NCBI RefSeq assembly: GCF_042646065.1
Contig: NZ_JBHRTA010000016.1
Span: forward strand, 62,001 to 126,000
Direction of reading: 5' to 3'
Length of the DNA stretch: 64,000 bases
Source: Parapedobacter deserti
Lineage (GTDB): Bacteria; Bacteroidota; Bacteroidia; Sphingobacteriales; Sphingobacteriaceae
Notes under the pieces: generated by a model
Seen by the model: only the letters and a program-made list of their open reading frames with translations
Databases searched by the model: none
What the model was told of the DNA's origin: nothing
Shown: positions 9,359 to 17,900 of the stretch, piece by piece
How positions within the stretch are numbered: the stretch's first letter is position 1
Layout: every line of letters begins with the position of its first letter
Program-made: the position numbers and the translations under genes

Positions 9359-10807
9359 ATGTTCCCAAGATCACTCGTATTGCTCCTCTTCTGCTGCACG
9401 CTGGCGCTCGCCGCCTCCGCTGCCAAACGAAAAGCCACTGTCACAGGTAAGCTGACCGGCTATGCCGAGCAGCAGGTGACGCTGAACGTTCAGGAATACG
9501 CTGTTCTGGCGGGCCAGGAAAAGGTGGAGACAACCCTCGCCGGCGACGGCACCTTCAGCTTTGCTGTTGAGCTGACCGGCCCGGCAAGAGCTTTTCTGGT
9601 CTTGGGAACATCGCCTGTCGAAGAGCGCTTTACCGTACAGAAGGCGGATGGGCGCGACACCACCATCACCACGCAGACCAATCGTGCGGCGCTGGTATAC
9701 CTATACCTGACACCAGGCAGTAAACAGCATTTGACGGTCGATGCCAACGACGTCCAGAACACGCTCCAGATTACCGGAAAGGGAAGCGCTGCCAGTAGGT
9801 ACCTCAACGAGGAAGACTGGCGATTCAACCGCTACCAGGATAAGCACCTGAAAAACTATTTCAGCTATATGCACTATCCGCCCGAGCTATACGTCCGGTA
9901 TGTCGAGCAGCGCAAGGCAGACCGGTTGGCCTTTCTCCAGCAGTATGCCCGGCAGAACCGCCTTCCCAAACACCTGCGCTACGTGAGTGAGCGGACCATC
10001 CGTGGCGACGCGGTCACGGCGCGGCTGCTCTACCCATCCATGCGCAACAGCTACCGCAAGGACGACTTCGTGCCAGATGACAGCTACTATAGCTTCATGG
10101 AAGAGGTCGAGATCGATTACTCGCGAAGCGATAAAGGCATCGCCTACTTCTACTTTCTTGACTATTACCTGAAAGAGAGCCATCGGCTGGCAGGCACGGA
10201 TGAAGACTACTTCGATTGGGTGAAGACCAAGCTCAGCGGCTGGCCCCTCTACGAGTACTACGCTTTTGCGCTGGCCAGCAATTTTAAGAAGAAGCTGTAT
10301 GACCATTTTGGTTCGGATAGCCCCTATCCCCAGCTGGCCGCGAAGGTGAAAGCAAAGTATCAGCAGCTGGAGGGCATGCTGGAGGGTAGCCCCGCGCCGG
10401 CCGTCGTGCTGTACGATACCAGTGGGAGCAAGGTTTCGCTTTCCGAGCTCAACGGGCAATACCTGTATCTCGATTTCTGGGCTACGTGGTGTGGGCCATG
10501 CATCCAGGAGATACCCGCGTTGGAAGCGTTGCAGCACGACTACCAGGGCCGCAACATCGCGTTTGTCAGTATTTCGGTAGACAAAGAGGCCGACAGACAA
10601 AAGTGGAAAGACTTTGTCGCTTCCCAACAATTGAAAGGCATCCAGGTGTGGGCTGATGCCACGAACAGCCGCAAATTTACCGAAGCGTTCAACATCCGGC
10701 AGATACCCCGATTTGTACTGCTTGATCCCGCCGGCAATATTGTTGACGCCAACGCTGCACGTCCGTCGGACAAACGCATCCGCCAGCTCTTGGACAAGCT
10801 GCTGTAG
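9359..10807 (+). CDS. TlpA-like thioredoxin-domain protein, locus 1
   Basis: A 482-residue exported thiol-disulfide protein. A signal peptide (SLVLLLFCCTLALAASA) is followed by an N-terminal beta-rich domain like those before AhpC/TSA-type thioredoxin folds (residues ~25-150), an alpha-helical middle region rich in Tyr/Lys (~155-335), and a TlpA/ResA-like thioredoxin domain (~345-482). The active site WCGPC is at residues 377-381 and a cis-proline segment IRQIPRFVLLD lies near 460. It follows SusD by 18 bases, so it is probably co-transcribed. Such proteins commonly trail SusCD pairs in Sphingobacteriaceae; the redox partner is unknown. Confidence 0.9.
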   Translation: MFPRSLVLLLFCCTLALAASAAKRKATVTGKLTGYAEQQVTLNVQEYAVLAGQEKVETTLAGDGTFSFAVELTGPARAFLVLGTSPVEERFTVQKADGRDTTITTQTNRAALVYLYLTPGSKQHLTVDANDVQNTLQITGKGSAASRYLNEEDWRFNRYQDKHLKNYFSYMHYPPELYVRYVEQRKADRLAFLQQYARQNRLPKHLRYVSERTIRGDAVTARLLYPSMRNSYRKDDFVPDDSYYSFMEEVEIDYSRSDKGIAYFYFLDYYLKESHRLAGTDEDYFDWVKTKLSGWPLYEYYAFALASNFKKKLYDHFGSDSPYPQLAAKVKAKYQQLEGMLEGSPAPAVVLYDTSGSKVSLSELNGQYLYLDFWATWCGPCIQEIPALEALQHDYQGRNIAFVSISVDKEADRQKWKDFVASQQLKGIQVWADATNSRKFTEAFNIRQIPRFVLLDPAGNIVDANAARPSDKRIRQLLDKLL

Positions 10808-10838
10808 GCGATGGGAGAATAGGCGTTAAACCATCCGT

Positions 10839-11747
10839 TTAAAACTGTTCGTCTGTCAGCTCTTTATTTGCCATGGCACCTGCCAAACTTCCGGCAGCCA
10901 CGGCGGAAGCCACCGAGCGCATCATACCTGCGTTGTCTCCGCAGGCGAACACACCGGTCACCGCTGTTTTTTGAAAATTGTCTACTTCGATATAGCCTTG
11001 CTCCGTCAGCTTGCAACCTAAGCTGGCGGGTATATCCGTATGCTGTTTGAATGGAACCGCTGCGTAAAGCGCCTTGAAACTCATTTTATTGCCATCGTAC
11101 AGCACAACGCTGTTGATATGCCCGTTTACATGCTCCACTTCAGCAATTTCCGTTTCCACAACCGGAATATGGTATGTTCTTAGCTTTTCCGCTTGTTCGG
11201 CACTAAATGCTGCCTTTCCCAAAGTCAGAACCGTGATGTCGTCGGTCAGGTTGTTGACCATTGACGCCAAGTGAAAGGCGCGCTCGCCGTTTGCCATAAC
11301 TCCCGTCTTCTGCCCGCGGAACTCATAGCCGTGGCAATAGGGGCAGTGGATCACAGAGATTCCCCAGCATTCGGAAAAACCCGCTATCTGGGGCATGATA
11401 TCGATTATACCCGTGGCAAAAATAAGCTTCTTTGCACTAAACGTATCGCCCAGTTGAGTGGTAATCGTAAAACCATGTTCGGTTTTCTTTCCGCTGACGG
11501 CAAGTCCATCGTGAAATTTTACGGTGCTGTATTGCAACACCTGTGCCTTGGCTTTCGCTGCGATTGCGCCAGGCTTCTCTCCATCTTGTGTGATGAAATT
11601 GTGCGAGTGCAGCGTCTGCCTATTGCAGGGTTTCCCGCTGTCAATGATCAATACTTTTCGCAGGGAGCGGCCCAGTGACATAGCTGCGGAAAGGCCGGCA
11701 TAACTTCCGCCGACAATGATCACATCACTATTTTTTCTTTCTTTCAT
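10839..11747 (-). CDS. Thioredoxin-reductase-like FAD/NAD(P) oxidoreductase
   Basis: About 302 residues from ATG 11747 (MKERKNSDVIIVGG); an upstream extension in the frame lacks homology-like sequence. The FAD-binding Rossmann motif is VIIVGGSYAGLSAA (9-22). The redox pair is Cys135/Cys138 in HCPYCHG, the CPYC form seen in thioredoxin-reductase-like proteins rather than the classical CATC. The C-terminal FAD site is VFACGDNAG. It is transcribed away from a Fur-family repressor gene; the shared intergenic region carries two palindromes and back-to-back -7 boxes. Together these suggest a metal- or peroxide-controlled redox function. The electron acceptor is not known. Its end is convergent with the locus 1 operon, 31 bases apart. 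Confidence 0.88.
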   Translation of the reverse strand: MKERKNSDVIIVGGSYAGLSAAMSLGRSLRKVLIIDSGKPCNRQTLHSHNFITQDGEKPGAIAAKAKAQVLQYSTVKFHDGLAVSGKKTEHGFTITTQLGDTFSAKKLIFATGIIDIMPQIAGFSECWGISVIHCPYCHGYEFRGQKTGVMANGERAFHLASMVNNLTDDITVLTLGKAAFSAEQAEKLRTYHIPVVETEIAEVEHVNGHINSVVLYDGNKMSFKALYAAVPFKQHTDIPASLGCKLTEQGYIEVDNFQKTAVTGVFACGDNAGMMRSVASAVAAGSLAGAMANKELTDEQF

Positions 11748-11805
11748 ATGATTGAAATTTGCAATTGCCCAAAGTGCACCTGTCCATTGATTTGGAAAGT
11801 ACAAG

Positions 11806-11877
11806 CAAAGTTAAAAAGAATTCTTTTATTGCGACATTATCGCAATTAATTAATGCGATTTATTTGCATTAACTTTG
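11806..11877. promoter_or_regulatory. Divergent promoters and palindromic operators, oxidoreductase/Fur
   Basis: Two identical -7 boxes TAACTTTG face outwards: minus strand 11806-11813 for the oxidoreductase, and plus strand 11870-11877 for the Fur gene. Between them lie two perfect inverted repeats: ATTGCGACATTATCGCAAT (11828-11846, 7-5-7) and TTAATGC-N9-GCATTAA (11850-11872). The second overlaps the Fur-gene promoter. This is the expected layout for autoregulation plus control of the divergent gene by a Fur-family repressor. The -33 elements are not obvious. Confidence 0.65.
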
Positions 11878-11889
11878 CAACGGAAATAA

Positions 11890-12273
11890 ATGACGATGAA
11901 ACGCAGGAATACACCGGCAAAAGAGGCCGTACTGAATGTGCTGGCCAATACCAGAAAAGCAATGAGCCACGACACGATCGGACAGAAAATAAACATGGAT
12001 GTGGACCGCGCTACGATTTATCGGGTATTGAGCCGTTTCTGCGAAGACGGCTTGGTGCACCGAATTATCGCGGAAGATGGGAAGCAATACTTTGCGGTCT
12101 GCATGAAATGCGATGAAAATAAGTTAGACGATAATCATTTCCATTTTCGCTGTACAAACTGCCAAACCATCGAGTGCTTGCCCATTCCTGTTCTTGTTTC
12201 TGTGCCGGAAGGTTACCGCGTGGAAAGCGTAAATTGTGTGCTCACGGGGACGTGTAAAGACTGTGCATTGTAG
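11890..12273 (+). CDS. Fur-family transcriptional repressor
   Basis: A 127-residue metal-responsive repressor of the Fur/Zur/PerR superfamily. The winged helix (residues 1-75) includes the recognition segment DRATIYRVLSRFCEDGLVHRI. The C-terminal half carries metal ligands: CMKC near 74-77, HFHFRC with TNC near 85-93, and the terminal TCKDC pair for a structural zinc. Whether it senses Fe, Zn, Mn or peroxide cannot be read from the sequence; the divergent redox enzyme makes a PerR-like role plausible. It starts at ATG 11890 or the ATG two codons on (11896). Operator candidates are in the upstream intergenic region. Confidence 0.9.
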   Translation: MTMKRRNTPAKEAVLNVLANTRKAMSHDTIGQKINMDVDRATIYRVLSRFCEDGLVHRIIAEDGKQYFAVCMKCDENKLDDNHFHFRCTNCQTIECLPIPVLVSVPEGYRVESVNCVLTGTCKDCAL

Positions 12274-12369
12274 GATAGGTAAATTAAGCGTTTGTTGCAA
12301 AGAGATTAACAAAAAGTTACCAAAATATTATAAGTTTACAAAAACGGCCCGCGGAGCCGGCCTATTGCA

Positions 12370-12377
12370 TATCTTTG
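12370..12377 (+). promoter_or_regulatory. Candidate -7 box for locus 2 sigma gene
   Basis: TATCTTTG matches TAnnTTTG and ends 20 bases before ATG 12398. No TTTG is visible at the expected -33 distance, so support is partial. It favours ATG 12398 over the much longer upstream-extended frame. Confidence 0.45.
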
Positions 12378-12397
12378 GCAAACGTGTATATAACCGC

Positions 12398-12970
12398 ATG
12401 GAGCGCTCTGATCTGATTCGTGATTTACAAGCAGGGAAAGAAGCTGGTTTGACGGCTGTTTTTCGTCTCTACAATCGCTCTTTGCTCTATTTCTCACAGC
12501 AGTTTGTACCTCAGGAAGTAGGAGAAGAAATTGTCGCCGACACCTTTCTCAAAGTGTGGGAGCTACGGGATCGCTTTAATACCATGGATCGATTGAGGGC
12601 TTTTTTATATATCGCCACTAAAAACGCATGCCTGAACTATCTGAGAAGTCCCCATGCAAAACGATCAGTGGAAAATATTTCCGAGTTCGAGGATTCTTTA
12701 ACTGAAGACACCGACACGTTGACCAAGATCGTCCAAACAGAATTGATCAGGCAAATTTATGAAGAGGTTGCTAAACTCCCGCATAAGCAAAGGGAGGTAT
12801 TTAGTCTTACCTACCTTGACGATTTGAGCGTTGAGGAAATCAGCGGAAAATTAAAAATTAGCCCTTCAGCGGTCTACATCAATCGTTCCAGAGCATTAAA
12901 CTACCTGCGTAGTTCGCTAAAACTGGATGATAGCCTTTGGATATGGGCCTTGTTGCTCCCTGTGTGTTGA
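12398..12970 (+). CDS. ECF RNA polymerase sigma factor, locus 2
   Basis: About 190 residues from ATG 12398 (MERSDLIRDLQAGKEAG). Region 2 has EEIVADTFLKVWELRDRF, and region 4 has LPHKQREVFSLTYLDDLSVEEI followed by the helix-turn-helix KISPSAVYINRSRALNYL. The frame is open further upstream, but that part has no sigma homology and would start inside the Fur gene. It pairs with the FecR gene 198 bases downstream and should activate the locus 2 SusC/SusD operon. Confidence 0.92.
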   Translation: MERSDLIRDLQAGKEAGLTAVFRLYNRSLLYFSQQFVPQEVGEEIVADTFLKVWELRDRFNTMDRLRAFLYIATKNACLNYLRSPHAKRSVENISEFEDSLTEDTDTLTKIVQTELIRQIYEEVAKLPHKQREVFSLTYLDDLSVEEISGKLKISPSAVYINRSRALNYLRSSLKLDDSLWIWALLLPVC

Positions 12971-13055
12971 TGTGTTACGCCGGCTGCCATTACTCAGCAC
13001 GTTCCTTCCAATATCCCGATACCTCATTAGTCAGCCGCCCAGTCGGCCAACCGTA

Positions 13056-13063
13056 TACTTTTG
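13056..13063 (+). promoter_or_regulatory. Candidate -7 box upstream of locus 2 fecR
   Basis: TACTTTTG matches TAnnTTTG and lies 105 bases before the FecR start in a 198-base gap between sigma and FecR genes. It suggests that fecR may have its own promoter. No clear -33 element. Confidence 0.35.
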
Positions 13064-13168
13064 CCCCCTAATTCTTAAACTGCTCAGCCTTTTATATAAT
13101 TCGTAAAAATCCTTGAAAGATTTTCGATAATGACGTGTTTCTATAAATGGAATACAAGTTATACGCCC

Positions 13169-14347
13169 ATGCGCGAAATAGACAACATCGTACGACTGAT
13201 CAAAGAACACCTGGAAGGAAAAGGACAGCCCAGTTCCGAAGCGGAATTGAACGAACTCTTTGAACGCTATCCAGAACTGATTGGCCTCATGGAAAAAATG
13301 AAACGCAGCCAGGAACTGAAATCGGCGTTAAACAACTATAAATCTATCTATAACGAGCAAAGCCAGTTGAAAGAGGAAAAAATGCTGGAACGCGTGTTGG
13401 CGGGAATCCGCCATAAAGAACCGAAAAAACACACGCAAGCTGTGCTATGGAAATATGCTGCCGCTGCAGCGCTTGTTATATTTTCTCTGGCTGGGCTTTG
13501 GGCCCTGAAAGACCTAACAACAAAAGATGCACATCCGCAAACGGAATTGGGCGCGCACTTACTGCCCGGCAAAAACAAGGCTGTCTTAACACTGTCTAAC
13601 GGACAACAGGTTGAACTTAGTTCCGAGCAAGAAGGCATCGTCATCAGTGAGCAATTAACATATTCAAACGGTGTCCCGCTGCTGGAACACGAACAACATC
13701 CAGATAATGCCATGCAAATGGCGCTGACCACCCCAAGGGGAGGTCAATACCAGATTGTGCTGCCTGATGGTTCGAAGGTGTGGCTCAACGCGGACAGTAA
13801 ATTGGAATACCCAAGAACGTTTTCGGCGGACCACCGCAACGTGGTACTCGAAGGGGAGGCTTATTTTGAGGTCGTCGAAAATCGCGAGAAACCGTTTATT
13901 GTCACAACAGCCAAAGAAACCGTCGAGGTATTGGGAACGAATTTTAACGTCAGCGCATATAAGGACGAACCTGTATCATCGGTTGCACTAATTGAAGGAA
14001 AGGTTAAGATTTCGCTTCCCAACCAACGGTCGACAATTATCTACCCCGGCCAGCAAACGCTTATCGACGGCAGTGCCATGCGTGTGGAAAGCGTGGATGT
14101 AAACGAGTGCGTATCATGGAAAAATGGCGAGTTTATGTTCAACAACGAAACCCTGGAAAGTGCGATGCGCAAACTGGCCCGGTGGTATAATATTGAGGTT
14201 GATGTAGCCCCCAGCTTACAAGATATATCGATTTGGGGTTCGGTATCGCGATACGACAATTTCGATAAGGTATTGCGCATCATTAAAATGGCAGAAGAAA
14301 ACATCCAGTTTGAGGTAAAAGGAAGGAGGGTGACGCTTATGAAGTAA
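13169..14347 (+). CDS. FecR-type anti-sigma factor, locus 2
   Basis: About 392 residues from ATG 13169 (MREIDNIVRLIKEHLEGKG). The cytoplasmic sigma-binding part is residues ~1-100. A membrane helix (~105-125, YAAAAALVIFSLAGLWAL) and a periplasmic FecR domain (~195-290, IVLPDGSKVWLNADSKLEYP, LEGEAYFEVVEN) follow, then DUF4974 (~320-392). The region ALLTLSNGQQVELSSEQEG-like before TTPRGGQY is the variant seen in long FecR proteins of this phylum. It should relay the signal from the STN domain of the following SusC to the sigma encoded upstream. Confidence 0.94.
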   Translation: MREIDNIVRLIKEHLEGKGQPSSEAELNELFERYPELIGLMEKMKRSQELKSALNNYKSIYNEQSQLKEEKMLERVLAGIRHKEPKKHTQAVLWKYAAAAALVIFSLAGLWALKDLTTKDAHPQTELGAHLLPGKNKAVLTLSNGQQVELSSEQEGIVISEQLTYSNGVPLLEHEQHPDNAMQMALTTPRGGQYQIVLPDGSKVWLNADSKLEYPRTFSADHRNVVLEGEAYFEVVENREKPFIVTTAKETVEVLGTNFNVSAYKDEPVSSVALIEGKVKISLPNQRSTIIYPGQQTLIDGSAMRVESVDVNECVSWKNGEFMFNNETLESAMRKLARWYNIEVDVAPSLQDISIWGSVSRYDNFDKVLRIIKMAEENIQFEVKGRRVTLMK

Positions 14348-14369
14348 CTGTTTTATCTCATTCTGGAAT

Positions 14370-14453
14370 AAGAACAAAGCTGAGGAAGGTGGTGCTTCCC
14401 CAGCGAATGGTTCTATTCTAAACAGCTTGTTACATCTTGTTTTGAAACTAAAA
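14370..14453 (-). ncRNA. Predicted antisense RNA at fecR-susC junction, locus 2
   Basis: Seen: the minus strand has TACCTTTG (14459-14466) directly before the susC start codon. Further along is a 10-bp hairpin (14379-14404; GCTGGGGAAG/CTTCCTCAGC with one G-U pair, 6-base loop) followed by TTTGTTCTT. On the plus strand the stem carries an A-C mismatch and no T run. An outer stem (14366-14375 with 14410-14418) could compete with the terminator form. There is no convincing -33 element. This is the weakest of the four junctions but has the same layout. Expression is inferred only. Confidence 0.38.
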
Positions 14454-14466
14454 CCAATCAAAGGTA

Positions 14467-17400
14467 ATGAAAAATTACACGTTATCCCTGGGAAACGGAC
14501 AACCGTTTCTCAACTATAAAAGTCTAATTATCGTGAAAACAGTAGTTGTGTTTCTCTTGTTTGGCGCATTTAACATGCAAGTAAACGCCTATGCACAAAC
14601 GGTTAGTATCGATAAAAAAGATATAGCCATTATCGACGTTTTCAGGGAACTGAAGCTACAGACAGATTTTAATTTTATCTGCAGCTCAGCAATATTAAAA
14701 GAAACGCCTCCCCTTGATGTACACTTAACCAACGTACCGTTGGAGGAGGCGCTGCGATCGATTTTAGCCCCCCATGGACTGATCCACGAACGGGAAGGAA
14801 AGAACATAGTGGTACGGAGGGAAAAGAAGAAGCCCAACTACTCTTCCACACGCGCAACCTCGCAACAACAAATGGTTTCCGGTCGCGTCACTGATGGGAA
14901 CGGCAAGCCCTTGGCCGGCGCTAGTGTCACAGTCAAAGGTAGTCTGACGATAATTGCGACCGACGCAAACGGACAATTTACCATCACTGCAGATCGGGGA
15001 GATCTCTTGGTGTTCAGCTCCGTTGGTTATGCAAAGGTCGAGCAGCCAGTTGGGAGTTCCAATGTGATTAATGTGCAACTCGCAGCTCAAGAAACCGATT
15101 TGGAAGAGGTCGTTGTAATTGGATACGGCGCAGTGGCTAAAAAAGATTTAACTGGGGCGGTCAGTACCATCAGCGGCGAATCATTGCAACAAATTCCGGT
15201 TCAGCGGGTGGATCAAATGCTACAAGGACGCGCAGCAGGTGTCGATGTAAAATCTGTAAACGGAGCGCCAGGCTCAGGAACCACCATTCGAATCCGGGGA
15301 AGCCGATCCATCAACGCAAGTAACGAACCGCTTTATGTGATTGACGGCGTGGTTGACGCCGGGGACCTAAATACCATCAATCCGGCGGACATCGCTTCCA
15401 TTGACATCCTTAAGGACGCCTCAGCCGCGGCCATCTACGGCTCTAGGGCATCAAATGGCGTGATAATCATTACCACGAAGCAGGGTACACCGGGCAAGGA
15501 TAAGGTTACGGCAGCAGCATCTTATGGCGTTTCACACATCCCGAGCCATCCGAAGATGTTAAACGCTGAGCAGTACATTGGTTTTATAAATGAAGCGTAT
15601 ATCGAGATGGGACAGCCCGAGCTGTATCCCAATCCAGATTCTATTCTGCGCGTCGTAGGCAGCGAAGGTACACCGTGGATAGAATCCGTATTTCAGACCG
15701 GCCACTTTGCAAATTATGACTTGGCGGTGAGTGGCGGCAATGAATCGCTGACGTACCGTTTGTCCGGAAATATCACTGACCAGAAAGGGACGGCTATTCG
15801 ATCTTCATTCGATCGGTATCAGGTGCGCTTGAATATGACCAAACACCTCAACGAGTCGTTGCGTTTCGGTGTAAACGCCAATTATAGTCATTATGTACGA
15901 GAACCCGGCTCCAACATCAACTTCGGTTCCAACGAAGGGTGGTCATACTCGCACATGTTCCTCCCGCCAACCATGCCGATGCATAAGGGAGACGGAACCT
16001 TTGAAAGCTACAATCCCAGTCGATATGTCGGAGGCGGCCACGTCAACACAAGTGTCGCCACGGCCAGTCTAACAGACGCTTACACAAAATACAATGATTT
16101 GCTAGCCACCATTTACGGTGAGTACGACATCATCGCAGGGCTCACGTTCCGGTCGACATTAGGAACCACGGTTTCACATAGCCGATACAATTTTTATCGG
16201 CCTTCGTATATGCCGCTGAGCGTTGTCAATGGCCAGGAGTTTGGTGATGCGCTGTCGGACATCTACCTGCGCAGCTATTTGCTCAACGAAAATACACTGA
16301 CGTTTAAGCGCGCCTTCGGTGAACACAGCCTCAACGCCGTAGGTGGTTTTACATACCAGCGAAGAAATAGTGAACGGCTTTATGTAAGGGGCGGAGGTCT
16401 TACCAATGATATCATTAGGTGGAATGATTTTGCAAGTGTGCCCCAGGATCAGCGCAACACCATTTCCAATTACAACGACAACACACAATCGTCGTTTGTA
16501 GCACGTTTAGCATACGACTACGGCAAAAAATATTACTTGACACTAACCGGCCGCTACGATGGTGCGTCGAATTTTGCGCTTAGGCACAAATGGGCGTTTT
16601 TCCCCTCTGCAGCATTCAAATGGCGGATCATTGAGGAGGAATTTATGAAACAGCTGAAAGGAAATACCTTAAGCGACCTGGCCCTTCGCCTAAGTTACGG
16701 CACTTCAGGCAATCAAGGTATTGCCAATTACCAGTCGTTGGCAACGCTGAGCTCCGATCCTCACAGTTATGTTTTCGGCGGTGTACCACGGCTCGGATAT
16801 ACACAGGGACGATTGGAAAACAGGGACCTAAGATGGGAAAAATCCAGACAGTTAAATATTGGCGCCGACGCAAGCTTCCTCAATGGACGAATCCAGCTTT
16901 CCACTAACTACTACCAAACCGAGACAAGAGACCTGTTGCTTACTGTTCAGATCCCACGGCAAACGGGCTATGCAAACAGACTGGTCAACCTGGGTAAAAC
17001 GAATAGTCGTGGATTTGAATTCGAAGTACGGGGGGATGTCATCAAAAGACCTGACTTTACCTGGAACGCCGTCGTGAACTTATCCACAAATCAGCAGGAA
17101 GTGACCGATATCGGACCGCTTGTCCGGGTGCTGCTTGATGACAACGGATACGGTGCCCAGACGAATTTTCTGGAAATAGGCGTACCCATCGGTGCTGCTT
17201 ATGGTGTAAAATATGAAGGAACATGGAAAAATCAAGCGGAAATAGACGCGGAACTGGCTAAACCTGCCGGTGAACGTACGCTCGTTTCAAACTCCAACTT
17301 CTACCGGCCCGGAAAACCCCGATATGCCGATACTAATGGAGACGGTGTGCTTAATATTGATGACTACCACTACCTCGGCACGCCGCATCCGAAGCGCTTC

Positions 17401-17874
17401 GGTGGTTTTGGCAGTACGTTCAGCTATAAAGCGGTAGCGTTAGATTTCTTCTTCAACTTCGCTCATGGACACTCGATGTTTAACAACATGGAGTTTTTTG
17501 CCGGTACCGGCACCTATCTCACCAACCAAATGAGCTACATGGCGGATCGATGGTCTCCCGACAACCCCTATTCAGACATCCCTGGGGTCAATTCAAGAGA
17601 CCATGTCCCCAGTACACGGCTGTTGCAAGACGCCTCATTTCTGCGGTTAAGCCAGCTAAACCTCAGCGTAGACCTCGCAAATTACGTATTCAAACAGACA
17701 GGCAAACAGCTTGTTGTGTACGTCGGCGGCAGAAATCTTTTACTGTTCACGAAATATAGGGGGTATGATCCGGAAGTGAACAGCTCTGGGACTAGTTCGA
17801 CAGTGCGGGCAAAAGATGATGGTGCCTACCCCAACAGCAGAATTTACAACATCGGAATTAACCTTACACTTTAA
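14467..17874 (+). CDS. SusC/RagA TonB-dependent transporter, locus 2
   Basis: An 1135-residue SusC-family receptor. It has a 20-residue N-terminal extension (MKNYTLSLGNGQPFLNYKS) before the hydrophobic signal segment, an STN domain (~50-115, DVFRELKLQTDFNFICSSAIL), a carboxypeptidase-regulatory-like domain (~140-210, GRVTDGNGKPLAGASVTVKG), a plug (LEEVVVIGYGA, EPLYVIDGVVDAGD, ILKDASAAAIYGSRASNG) and a barrel ending NIGINLTL. The plug loop after VIDGVV is short. It is followed after 26 bases by its SusD partner. The start codon region overlaps a predicted antisense promoter. The substrate may be a phosphorylated compound, judging by the downstream phosphoesterase, but that is inference. Confidence 0.95.
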   Translation: MKNYTLSLGNGQPFLNYKSLIIVKTVVVFLLFGAFNMQVNAYAQTVSIDKKDIAIIDVFRELKLQTDFNFICSSAILKETPPLDVHLTNVPLEEALRSILAPHGLIHEREGKNIVVRREKKKPNYSSTRATSQQQMVSGRVTDGNGKPLAGASVTVKGSLTIIATDANGQFTITADRGDLLVFSSVGYAKVEQPVGSSNVINVQLAAQETDLEEVVVIGYGAVAKKDLTGAVSTISGESLQQIPVQRVDQMLQGRAAGVDVKSVNGAPGSGTTIRIRGSRSINASNEPLYVIDGVVDAGDLNTINPADIASIDILKDASAAAIYGSRASNGVIIITTKQGTPGKDKVTAAASYGVSHIPSHPKMLNAEQYIGFINEAYIEMGQPELYPNPDSILRVVGSEGTPWIESVFQTGHFANYDLAVSGGNESLTYRLSGNITDQKGTAIRSSFDRYQVRLNMTKHLNESLRFGVNANYSHYVREPGSNINFGSNEGWSYSHMFLPPTMPMHKGDGTFESYNPSRYVGGGHVNTSVATASLTDAYTKYNDLLATIYGEYDIIAGLTFRSTLGTTVSHSRYNFYRPSYMPLSVVNGQEFGDALSDIYLRSYLLNENTLTFKRAFGEHSLNAVGGFTYQRRNSERLYVRGGGLTNDIIRWNDFASVPQDQRNTISNYNDNTQSSFVARLAYDYGKKYYLTLTGRYDGASNFALRHKWAFFPSAAFKWRIIEEEFMKQLKGNTLSDLALRLSYGTSGNQGIANYQSLATLSSDPHSYVFGGVPRLGYTQGRLENRDLRWEKSRQLNIGADASFLNGRIQLSTNYYQTETRDLLLTVQIPRQTGYANRLVNLGKTNSRGFEFEVRGDVIKRPDFTWNAVVNLSTNQQEVTDIGPLVRVLLDDNGYGAQTNFLEIGVPIGAAYGVKYEGTWKNQAEIDAELAKPAGERTLVSNSNFYRPGKPRYADTNGDGVLNIDDYHYLGTPHPKRFGGFGSTFSYKAVALDFFFNFAHGHSMFNNMEFFAGTGTYLTNQMSYMADRWSPDNPYSDIPGVNSRDHVPSTRLLQDASFLRLSQLNLSVDLANYVFKQTGKQLVVYVGGRNLLLFTKYRGYDPEVNSSGTSSTVRAKDDGAYPNSRIYNIGINLTL

Positions 17875-17900
17875 TCTTTACCAAACTCATCTCTAAGATC

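Noticed and set aside
10823..10843. Short GTTAAAC/GTTTAA inverted repeat between the convergent thioredoxin-like and oxidoreductase genes
   Set aside because: AT-only weak stem that overlaps a stop codon; not convincing as a terminator.
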